Of a DNA stretch of 9,231 nt, positions 1 to 6,922 are shown one piece after another. Numbering within the stretch: the first letter of the stretch is position 1; every line of letters begins with the position of its first letter. This stretch comes from an uncultured Chryseolinea sp. (GTDB taxonomy: Bacteria; Bacteroidota; Bacteroidia; Cytophagales; Cyclobacteriaceae), in assembly GCA_946478915.1 (NCBI GenBank), contig CAMLER010000170.1, positions 1-9,231 on the forward strand. The letters are read 5' to 3'. Position numbers and translations under genes: made by a program. Below the pieces are notes generated by a model that saw only the letters and a list, made by a program, of their open reading frames with translations, did not search any database and had not been told where the DNA came from.

Positions 1-1633
1 GATCTTGAAGCATTTTAAGCCTGAATTGTAGCGGATCCTCCTTTGCATAGTGCGCCAATTCATCGATGAAACATTCTTGCGCAAAAGGGTTTGTAGAGTG
101 ATATACCGCACGCCAGTAGGTTATGGGAATGTGCCTTTTCCGAAGCACCCCTCTCACGGAGTAATTCGGGATATCGTATTCGGTATTTATTCCACCCATG
201 ATCTGTCGGCCTGCTTTCATGTTGCTGCCGGTCTGATTCACAATTTCCTGGGCTACCACTTTATGTTCGAACGCGGCCACTTTGCCATCCTCATTCAAAA
301 CCGCCTTGCATACGTTTAGGCTACACGCTCGATACGGTCCCTGTGTAAGGTCTTCCTCGCGAGTCCATACCACCTTTACAGGTCTACCACATTGCCTGGA
401 TAAATCCGCTGCTTCTTCGGCCACATCTAAAGAACTCCTCCTTCCGAATCCGCCACCCATGAAAGTATAATTAACCTTTACTTTGTCTTCTGGAAGCTGA
501 TATGTTTTCGCAAGAAATGATCTTATCCCATTAGGGTTTTGAGTAGAACCCCAGAACTCCGCACTGCTGTCTGTGACGCTTACGATCGCATTCATCGGTT
601 CCATCGTTGCGTGAGACTGGTATGGGGTTTCATATGATGCAGTGATGATATTTTTAGCAGTGCTAAAGACAGTGGTTGTGTCACCCCTGTTGAAGAGTTC
701 GTCGCCTACGGCTTTCGAGGCTTCGTAGGAGTCAGCCAGAATAGCTTCGCTTGATATCTGCTCGAGACCCTGATTATCCCATTCCACTTTTAGCGCATTC
801 TTACCTTGCAACGCCTGCCAATAGCTGTCAGCAAGGACTGCGACTCCCTCACGCCTTTGCCCATAAACCTCACGCGATGTCTGAAGCACATGACGAACGC
901 CTGGCATCTTGAGCACCTCATCCTTGTTGAAGAATTTAATTCGGCCCAGGAATACTGCCGACCGCTCGACTGATGCGTATAACATCTCCGGAACGACAAT
1001 ATCGATTCCATACTTTGCTGATCCATTAGTCTTTAGCGGAATATCTTTTCGGGCAACAGACTTTCCGATGATCTTAAAATCTTTTCGATTCTTAAGCGGC
1101 GGATTTTGAGGCGGAGAAATTTTTCCGGCTGACTCGACAAGAGCTCCGTAAGTAAGTGTTTCACCTGATGGATTACTCACGGTACCATTTGAAGCTTTGC
1201 AATCTTCGATATTGATGTTCCATTTGTTAGCAGCAGCCTGTAGGAGGACTTCGCGCGTCGCAGCACCCATCTTTCGTAATTTTTCGAATTCAGACTGAAT
1301 ACTGCGGCTGCCAACTACCATTTGACTTCCGTACAATTCGGCGTTTGCTGCAGAGGGGCGGATTTCTACCTTTTCAATGTCCACCTCCAATTCTTCAGCC
1401 AGGATCATGGGAATTGCCTGATAGGTTCCCTGGCCCATCTCTGGCCGATGATTGTACAAGACAACACTGTTGTCGGTACCAATTGAAATAAATTGATTGA
1501 GATCTACACTTGACGCATTTGAAACAAGCCGGGAAACAAGCTTATTTTCTCCGGACGCCGATGACAGGTGTCCTACAGCCAGGAAGACTCCCGATGCAGA
1601 AGTCAACTTGATAAATTTTCTTCTGGAAATCAT
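1..1633 (-). CDS. Molybdenum hydroxylase large subunit, isoquinoline 1-oxidoreductase beta (IorB) type, N-terminal part
   Basis: The reading frame is open from ATG at 1633 to the left edge, 544 codons with no stop; the C-terminus lies outside the window, and the family is usually about 700-750 residues. It belongs to the xanthine dehydrogenase superfamily, subunit that binds molybdopterin cytosine dinucleotide. Residues 1-29 form a twin-arginine signal (SRRKFIKL followed by a hydrophobic stretch), so export as a folded, cofactor-loaded protein is expected. Further marks are the PEMGQGTYQAIPMILAEEL segment (64-82), an a/b hammerhead-like region (about 208-251), HATMEPMNA (341-349), the GGGFGRR cofactor-binding motif (393-399) and the WRAVYHSTNPFAQECFIDEL segment near 503-522. 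The catalytic Glu near the C-terminus is beyond the window. These enzymes hydroxylate N-heterocycles or oxidise aldehydes, and need a 2Fe-2S partner; none is seen upstream, so it may lie to the left. It starts 61 bp after phhA. The substrate is unknown. Confidence 0.9.
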   Translation of the reverse strand, partial: MISRRKFIKLTSASGVFLAVGHLSSASGENKLVSRLVSNASSVDLNQFISIGTDNSVVLYNHRPEMGQGTYQAIPMILAEELEVDIEKVEIRPSAANAELYGSQMVVGSRSIQSEFEKLRKMGAATREVLLQAAANKWNINIEDCKASNGTVSNPSGETLTYGALVESAGKISPPQNPPLKNRKDFKIIGKSVARKDIPLKTNGSAKYGIDIVVPEMLYASVERSAVFLGRIKFFNKDEVLKMPGVRHVLQTSREVYGQRREGVAVLADSYWQALQGKNALKVEWDNQGLEQISSEAILADSYEASKAVGDELFNRGDTTTVFSTAKNIITASYETPYQSHATMEPMNAIVSVTDSSAEFWGSTQNPNGIRSFLAKTYQLPEDKVKVNYTFMGGGFGRRSSLDVAEEAADLSRQCGRPVKVVWTREEDLTQGPYRACSLNVCKAVLNEDGKVAAFEHKVVAQEIVNQTGSNMKAGRQIMGGINTEYDIPNYSVRGVLRKRHIPITYWRAVYHSTNPFAQECFIDELAHYAKEDPLQFRLKMLQD

Positions 1634-1694
1634 AAGAGAGTATTGTAGTACGAAGCTAATGATTTGAAAAGAAGGAGCAATGATGACCCGGATT

Positions 1695-3452
1695 TTAAGT
1701 TCGGTTTACCACCTGATTCTCCGTGAGGTGTACCAACTTAAGACCGTTCGAAATCAGATTTTCAAGCTCGGGTTTCCTTTTCTTCAGTGCATTCAGGTAA
1801 TCCCGGATTGAAGAGGTGAGTTGCTCGAATCCGGATGCATTGTCCGAAATTTCCAGGATCTCTAATGACAACAACCAGTCGTCAGGGAAGTTATACACAA
1901 CTTTTTTCCAGATAGCTTCCAACTGACTTCTCAAGGAAGGATTTGTTCGTGCTTCCCGAACCGTCCGGTATAATTCGTGAAGTTCCAGGTCGTGCTGATC
2001 ATAGGTAATTTTATGCATCTTTTCATGAGGCACAATTACGGTAGGCTGAAAAGACTCTACATCGGCTGGCCCGGCAAAGGCAGATACGATACTTTCTCCG
2101 ATTGGCATTGCATAATCTGGTTCCACCAGGATTACTTCGCCTCGATGTCGCACCGAGGCGTGATGCAACTCAAGAATAATGATTTTTCCTTCGCGGCTTC
2201 TGACGATGTCACGTAAATATCCGTCGACTTTAATGTCATGCTCGAAAGAAAGGTGGCAGGACTGGTTTCTTTCTAAACCAATTCTTAACAGGTCCTCATC
2301 TGAAAACTCTTCTAGAGGCTTTGATTCACCAACCAATCTGCCGACCGGAGCTGTAAGACCGCCCTGAAGCCGTTGTTTTCCATAGCCATGCAGTTGTACA
2401 TTGTTAACGGAAAAAGCTGTTGGTCCGGAGGTTTGAATTAATATTGCATCGTTATCTCCTTCGAGGCAATCTATGAATGTGCCTGTGACTTGTAGCCCAG
2501 AACTATAAACGATGGTTCCGGTCTGCTGAGAGCCGATCGCTTTTCTTACTCCGTCCAGCCCACCCGTTGTCCAAGCCATTTGCTTCTTAAACTGCTCGAG
2601 TACGGTAGTCAGGTGTGCGAAGTCGGGTGTGACAAATAGTTGTGGTTGTCGTTTCGTGATATCATAATTATAATGCATCGCGTCTATGGTGTACGGAAGT
2701 TTCTTAACATTCCTGCTAAGGCAGCTCATGCCTTCGCCGATCGATGATAGCAGTCCGGCTCCGTACAACTTGAAATTTTCAAGGGTTCCAATGAGTCCAT
2801 ACTCTACAGTCCACCAGTGCAGATTTCTGATCAACGCCATTTCGGAGGGTTCACCCATATTTTTTTGAACCTTGTCGATGGCATCTTCAGCTTCAAGGAC
2901 TTCTTTGTCCTTCGTATTGGGATCCTCTTTAATAATGGATAGATGACGAATTGCTTCATACAACTCGACGTCCTTCTTCGAAGAAAAAGCTTTGCTGCCA
3001 GCATCACCAATCGCTTTCAAGTACGCCGCGAATTCGGGCATGGCCAGGATGGGGGCATGTCCGGCAGATTCGTGAATAATGTCTGGTGCAGGCGTGTATT
3101 CGATATGTTCGAGGGTGCGAATATCGGCAGCGATAACCAGCACATTGTACTTTGTAAATTCCATGAAAGCGCCCGGCGGAATGAATCCATCCACTGCGAC
3201 TGCAGCCCACCCGATGCTTTTGAGAATTCTATTCATGCCATACATCGTGGGGATCTGTTCGATGTCGACGCCTGCCAGTTGCAATCCCTGCACGTAAGAC
3301 TCGTGCGCCACTTTACGCAAATGGTGATAGTTTTGCCGCATCACGTAGCGCCATACCGCCTGGTCTACTGGCGTATAGGCATCATAGGGTTGATCCACTA
3401 CAAATTGGAGCAGATGTTTCGGCAACTTTTTAGTGACTTCGTTTAACTCCAT
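1695..3452 (-). CDS. phhA: Aromatic amino acid hydroxylase (phenylalanine 4-monooxygenase), long form
   Basis: Tetrahydropterin-dependent, non-haem iron enzyme that hydroxylates phenylalanine to tyrosine with O2 in the cytoplasm. The catalytic domain spans about residues 5-300. The two-His-one-Glu iron site is visible: HESAGH gives His127 and His132, and WWTVEYGL gives Glu217. The protein has 585 residues, whereas the compact proteobacterial PhhA is about 260-300; long forms of near 580 residues are known in Bacteroidota and Bacillus. The extra part (about 300-585) starts with a beta-rich stretch after TTGGLDGVRKAIGS and ends with a helical stretch that includes PDDWLLSLEILEI; its function is unknown to me. 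The ATG is one base after the stop of the upstream flavin-reductase gene, and an AAAGGA sits 6 nt before it, pointing to translational coupling. Strict substrate choice (Phe, Tyr or Trp) cannot be read from the sequence, but the tyrosine-degradation neighbours favour phenylalanine. Confidence 0.93.
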   Translation of the reverse strand: MELNEVTKKLPKHLLQFVVDQPYDAYTPVDQAVWRYVMRQNYHHLRKVAHESYVQGLQLAGVDIEQIPTMYGMNRILKSIGWAAVAVDGFIPPGAFMEFTKYNVLVIAADIRTLEHIEYTPAPDIIHESAGHAPILAMPEFAAYLKAIGDAGSKAFSSKKDVELYEAIRHLSIIKEDPNTKDKEVLEAEDAIDKVQKNMGEPSEMALIRNLHWWTVEYGLIGTLENFKLYGAGLLSSIGEGMSCLSRNVKKLPYTIDAMHYNYDITKRQPQLFVTPDFAHLTTVLEQFKKQMAWTTGGLDGVRKAIGSQQTGTIVYSSGLQVTGTFIDCLEGDNDAILIQTSGPTAFSVNNVQLHGYGKQRLQGGLTAPVGRLVGESKPLEEFSDEDLLRIGLERNQSCHLSFEHDIKVDGYLRDIVRSREGKIIILELHHASVRHRGEVILVEPDYAMPIGESIVSAFAGPADVESFQPTVIVPHEKMHKITYDQHDLELHELYRTVREARTNPSLRSQLEAIWKKVVYNFPDDWLLSLEILEISDNASGFEQLTSSIRDYLNALKKRKPELENLISNGLKLVHLTENQVVNRT

Positions 3453-3453
3453 C

Positions 3454-4347
3454 CTAAATCCTTTCGTTAACGCTCAATAACAGGAGCCATGCTTTCTTCA
3501 CTTCTCCTTTTGAAAGAAATGCCTGTGCTTGTTTATGTACTGCACTTACCCGAGTGTTCTCAGTTCCGCGCCAAAGGCGATTGTAGTCAAAAGTTTCAGC
3601 AAACGCCTTTACCTCTTCAACGGCTGGAATCTTCTCAATGTTCGCCAGGCGGCCCAGATCATTGCCTGTTAGAACTGAGCTGTTCCTGATTTCGAATGGA
3701 AGGTGGTCAACCCCGATGCCCGGAGGTATGCCGGGCTTGGGCAAAGCAATTATATTATCGCCTGACACGCGACAATAATAATCTCCGCCCATTCGGGCAA
3801 CGCTGTCTACTTTCTGAGGATCAACCTTACCTTGTGCGTCAAGAATTGAATCCTGCACATGGATCAACAGCACCTTACAGATAACCAGGTTTCCAGCTCC
3901 TCCTTGATCCCCGAGTGATTTCACTTCCAGCACTTCACATTCGAAAGACGCAGGCGATTCCTTTACTCGTGGAGGTTTCACGCGTTCTGAGACGATTTCC
4001 GTAAAGCCGGCTTTAACAAATTCGTTAACACCCTTTTCATATTCAGAACTTGCAAGCGAAACTTGTTCGATCATCTTATGATTCACGGTATTGATGACCA
4101 CTTCCTTCGTTTCCAATATATTTTGTAACGTGTGTTTAGTGGTATTGTCTCTTACACGCCTCGAGGGCGAGAATACAAGAATAGCGGGCCGTGTGCCAAA
4201 AATATTGAAGAAGCTGAACGGACTGAGATTCACATTACCCATGCTGTCCACGGTACTCGCAAATGCAATCGGCCGTGGAGCTACCGTTCCCAGGAGCAAG
4301 TCGTGAATTGCTTTTTGATCGGGTGCCGTTGCCGGGTCGATGGTCAT
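3454..4347 (-). CDS. Flavin-reductase-fold (DIM6/NTAB family) flavoprotein of the tyrosine-degradation cluster
   Basis: A 297-residue protein with an FMN-binding flavin-reductase-like split-barrel domain over about residues 15-200. The family signature is seen in TVAPRPIAFASTVDSMGN (21-38) followed by LSPFSFFNIFGTRPAI (41-56), the usual FMN-contact region, and in PASFECEVLEV (132-142). Residues about 205-297 form a C-terminal extension, largely helical by composition, that simple flavin reductases (about 160-200 residues) lack. No signal peptide is present, so it is cytoplasmic. The reaction is unknown. Its place between fahA and phhA, one base from phhA and sharing a coupled ribosome site, suggests a job in phenylalanine/tyrosine breakdown; possibilities are pterin or flavin reduction for PhhA, or a step on maleylacetoacetate. 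These are inference. The ATG at 4347 has no clear Shine-Dalgarno site, and the gene is preceded by a repeat-filled 106-bp gap. Confidence 0.85.
   Translation of the reverse strand: MTIDPATAPDQKAIHDLLLGTVAPRPIAFASTVDSMGNVNLSPFSFFNIFGTRPAILVFSPSRRVRDNTTKHTLQNILETKEVVINTVNHKMIEQVSLASSEYEKGVNEFVKAGFTEIVSERVKPPRVKESPASFECEVLEVKSLGDQGGAGNLVICKVLLIHVQDSILDAQGKVDPQKVDSVARMGGDYYCRVSGDNIIALPKPGIPPGIGVDHLPFEIRNSSVLTGNDLGRLANIEKIPAVEEVKAFAETFDYNRLWRGTENTRVSAVHKQAQAFLSKGEVKKAWLLLLSVNERI
3459..3464 (-). promoter_or_regulatory. Ribosome binding site of phhA
   Basis: AAAGGA on the minus strand, 6 nt before the phhA ATG at 3452. It lies inside the last codons of the upstream gene, whose TAG stop (3454-3456) is one base from the ATG. 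It is the clearest Shine-Dalgarno-like site of the operon and supports both the start choice and coupled translation of the pair. Confidence 0.6.
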
Positions 4348-4360
4348 GGGTTACTTAATT

Positions 4361-4463
4361 TTACTTCTTACTACTTACTTATCATTCACCAAGGCTAGGA
4401 GGATAAGGAATTAGGAATAAGAGGAGGAATACGGTGTTACCACTTACTACTTACTACTTACCA
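4361..4463. repeat. Heptameric tandem repeats filling the fahA/flavin-reductase gap
   Basis: Read on the plus strand, 4436-4463 is four tandem 7-mers (GTTACCA, CTTACTA, CTTACTA, CTTACCA). The 12-mer CTTACTACTTAC occurs at 4443-4454, 4450-4461 and again at 4367-4378. Between the two arrays, 4401-4430 is purine-rich and also shows a rough 7-bp period (GGATAA, GGAATTA, GGAATAA, then GAGGAGGAATA). The first array runs into fahA and supplies its last codon and TAG stop. No transposase, long inverted repeat or strong terminator is seen. A weak promoter-like TAGCCTTG lies on the minus strand at 4390-4397. Confidence 0.75.
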
Positions 4464-5743
4464 ATTAATTCACTGCTTCCCACAACTCTACCTACCACCT
4501 CCCCAAATCCCACTCGCTTACCATCTTTCGATGCGTAGCCTTTCATGATCACGGTATCTCCATCGTTCAGGAATTTACGAAGGCTGCCGTTTTTCAATGT
4601 TATTGGCTCCTTGCCGTTACGGGTTAACTCGAGCATCGATCCTTCGCTTCCGCGCTCCGGACCACTGATTGTTCCCGACGCCATGAGATCGCCAACCCGC
4701 ACATTGCAACCATTTACCGTGTGATGGGCCAACTGCTGACAAACATTCCAATACATGTACCGGAAGTTTGTGCTACTGATCCTTTGAGCCGGGGATCGGT
4801 ACGGTTGCAAATGTATTTCCAGTTCGATGTCGAAATTCATCTTCTCATCAATTTGCAGATAGGGTAGAGGTTGTACATCGCGTATCGGTGAACTCACTGC
4901 ATATTCAGACAGCGCCTCAAGTGTAACAATCCACGGTGAAACGGAAGACATAAAGTTTTTTGCAAGAAAAGGTCCTAAAGGAACGTACTCCCAGCTTTGA
5001 ATATCGCGAGCTGACCAATCGTTGAAAAGCAAAAAACCAAAAATGTAGTCTTTTGCGGAATTGACATCGATCGGTTGACCCAACTTCGAATTCTGTCCGA
5101 CAACAAAGGCAATTTCAAGTTCAAAGTCCAGCGCCTCCGTAGGACCAAAAACAGGTGCAGCATCATCCTTATTTTTCTTAAACTGTCCCTGCGGACGAAC
5201 TACAGGTGTTCCGGAAGGAACGATAGATGACGCTCGTCCGTGGTATGCGACTGGCAAATGTTTCCAATTAGGAAGCAACGCGTTGGCTGGGTCACGGAAC
5301 ATAGAGCCGACATTGGTTGCGTGCTCCTTGCTGGAATAAAAATCAGTATAATCTCCAATGGTGAGCGGAAGTAACATCGTAACTTCTTCCCGCAGGTGAA
5401 ATACCTGGCGATGTAGGCCTTTATTTTCCTGAAGCTCGTGATTGTCGCTTGAAAATAGGCGGATCAAGCGTTCTCTTACCTTGTTTGTGGTTTCTTTTCC
5501 CAGTGCAATAAAAGCGTTAAGAGATTCGGCGCGGAAAATGTTTGCTGGTATTTCAATTTCCTGAAAATAACTATTGTCAGATAAAACAGCGAGGTCAACC
5601 ACGTAATCGCCTATGGCGGTGCAGCACCTGGCATCAGTATTCCCTTTCGTAAAGACTCCAAAAGGGATATTGTAAATGCTGAAATCGGAATCTGGCAGTA
5701 TATTGACCCAGGAGGATAGGATTTCATTTGCTTTTGTTACCAC
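4454..5743 (-). CDS. fahA: Fumarylacetoacetase
   Basis: Last enzyme of tyrosine catabolism: hydrolyses fumarylacetoacetate to fumarate and acetoacetate in the cytoplasm. The 429 residues match the family length (human 419). The N-terminal SH3-like domain (about 20-120) contains the DSDFSIYNIPFGVF segment typical of the family start. In the catalytic domain the expected metal and active-site residues are present by motif: Asp134 in DYTDFY, His141 in HATNVG, Glu208 and Glu210 in DFELEIAF, Asp242 in NDWSARDIQ, and the GTISGP...GSMLEL block (357-373). The start is GTG at 5743; no in-frame ATG lies between it and the hppD stop, and the N-terminus fits homologs. The gene begins 12 bp after hppD and in the same frame, without an obvious Shine-Dalgarno site. 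Its last codon and stop fall within a heptameric repeat array, so the C-terminal tail may have been altered by repeat growth. Confidence 0.96.
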   Translation of the reverse strand: MVTKANEILSSWVNILPDSDFSIYNIPFGVFTKGNTDARCCTAIGDYVVDLAVLSDNSYFQEIEIPANIFRAESLNAFIALGKETTNKVRERLIRLFSSDNHELQENKGLHRQVFHLREEVTMLLPLTIGDYTDFYSSKEHATNVGSMFRDPANALLPNWKHLPVAYHGRASSIVPSGTPVVRPQGQFKKNKDDAAPVFGPTEALDFELEIAFVVGQNSKLGQPIDVNSAKDYIFGFLLFNDWSARDIQSWEYVPLGPFLAKNFMSSVSPWIVTLEALSEYAVSSPIRDVQPLPYLQIDEKMNFDIELEIHLQPYRSPAQRISSTNFRYMYWNVCQQLAHHTVNGCNVRVGDLMASGTISGPERGSEGSMLELTRNGKEPITLKNGSLRKFLNDGDTVIMKGYASKDGKRVGFGEVVGRVVGSSELIGK

Positions 5744-5755
5744 CGAATTTCGATT

Positions 5756-6892
5756 TTATAACGTGCCCCTGATTTCCTGCTCCCGCTCAATGGCTTCGAA
5801 CAGCGCTTTGAAATTTCCCTTACCAAATGATTTCGCCCCTTTTCGTTGGATAATCTCATAAAATAATGTTGGCCTATCTTCTACTGGCTTTGTAAAGATC
5901 TGTAACAGATAACCTTCTTCGTCGCGGTCCACCAGTATATTAAGATCACGTAACGGCTGTACATCCTCATCAATTTTTCCAACTCGTTGCAGCAGGTCAT
6001 CATAATACCCCGGTGGAATGGTCAGGAATTCCACGCCCCGGTTTCTCAACTCTGCAACGGTATTAATAATATTATCTGTAGCAATGGCGATGTGCTGGAC
6101 ACCGGCACCTTTGTAAAAATCCAGGTACTCGTCAATTTGCGAACGCTTTTTCCCTTCAGCGGGCTCATTGATGGGAAACTTAATGAACTCATTTTTATTC
6201 GAAACAACCTTCGACATCAGGGCCGTGTATTCCGTAGATATATCGTGATCGTCGAATGTGATCAGCAATTTAAAACCCATTACATCTTCGTAGAACTTAA
6301 CCCATTTGTTCATTTCTCCCAATGAAACATTGCCCACACAGTGATCAACATATTTTAAACCGACCGGAGTGGTCTTGAAAGTACTTTTTGCCTTTGCATA
6401 GCCGGGAAGAAATGGTCCGGTATAATTTTTCCTTTCAACAAACGTATGGATGGTATCACCGTACGTTTTTATAGAGGATAATACTACTTCGCCAAACTCA
6501 TCCTTTAAAATCGTTGGGTCTGACACAGAAACAGCGCCGCGTTTTGTGGTTTCAGCATGTGCATTCGCAGCGTCATCAACCCACAGCGCCAGGACTCTTA
6601 CACCGTCACCGTGCCTTTGAACATGTTCAGCAATTGGACTGGCAGGATCGAACGCAGTCGTTAATACGAGTCGCACCTTCCCTTGCTGTAACACATAGGA
6701 TGCAAACTTGTGCTGACCCGTCTCCGGTCCCGCATAAGCAACAAGCTCAAATCCAAAAGCATGTTGGTAGTAATGAGCAGATTGTTTTGCGTTGCCGACA
6801 TAGAATTCAATATGATCTGTTCCCTTTAGGGGAAGAAAATCATCGGCAGTGTCTTTATGCAGATCATGTAAGGTCGTTATCTTAGTCGTCAT
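5756..6892 (-). CDS. hppD: 4-hydroxyphenylpyruvate dioxygenase
   Basis: Fe(II) enzyme that converts 4-hydroxyphenylpyruvate to homogentisate, with decarboxylation, ring hydroxylation and side-chain migration. The 378 residues hold two vicinal-oxygen-chelate domains: the first starts at about residue 22 (GTDHIEFYVGN), the second at about 178 (GLKYVDHCVGNV). The iron ligands of the family are seen in the second half: His184 in VDHCVGN, His267 in GVQHIAIATDN, and Glu346 in LFYEIIQRKG. The C-terminal block from EGYLLQIFTKPV (327-337) through IIQRKG and the closing helix is typical of HPPD and separates it from the related hydroxymandelate synthase only by degree; the flanking hmgA and fahA settle the call. 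It lies 30 bp downstream of hmgA. An AAGGA occurs on the minus strand about a dozen bases before the ATG, a long spacing, so initiation may be of the leaderless-like weak type common in this phylum. Confidence 0.96.
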   Translation of the reverse strand: MTTKITTLHDLHKDTADDFLPLKGTDHIEFYVGNAKQSAHYYQHAFGFELVAYAGPETGQHKFASYVLQQGKVRLVLTTAFDPASPIAEHVQRHGDGVRVLALWVDDAANAHAETTKRGAVSVSDPTILKDEFGEVVLSSIKTYGDTIHTFVERKNYTGPFLPGYAKAKSTFKTTPVGLKYVDHCVGNVSLGEMNKWVKFYEDVMGFKLLITFDDHDISTEYTALMSKVVSNKNEFIKFPINEPAEGKKRSQIDEYLDFYKGAGVQHIAIATDNIINTVAELRNRGVEFLTIPPGYYDDLLQRVGKIDEDVQPLRDLNILVDRDEEGYLLQIFTKPVEDRPTLFYEIIQRKGAKSFGKGNFKALFEAIEREQEIRGTL

Positions 6893-6922
6893 TGCTCAAT
6901 TTTTTTCCTTAACACTCTTCTT

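Noticed and set aside
1634..1694. Terminator between phhA and the molybdenum hydroxylase gene
   Set aside because: No stable stem followed by a T-run on the minus strand was found.
2138..2160. Hairpin CGCCTCG / CGAGGCG with a 9-nt loop inside phhA
   Set aside because: Seven-base arms at short distance are expected several times by chance in this length of DNA.
2943..3446. 167-codon open frame on the plus strand opposite phhA
   Set aside because: Fully antisense to a well-conserved gene, with no recognisable domain or ribosome site; a shadow of phhA codon structure.
4390..4397. TAGCCTTG on the minus strand as an internal promoter for the flavin-reductase gene and phhA
   Set aside because: One mismatch to the -7 consensus, no -33 element, and it lies in low-complexity repeat sequence.
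5987..6885. Open frames of 112 and 123 codons on the plus strand opposite hppD
   Set aside because: Both are antisense to hppD, whose motifs are complete; low-grade composition without family likeness.
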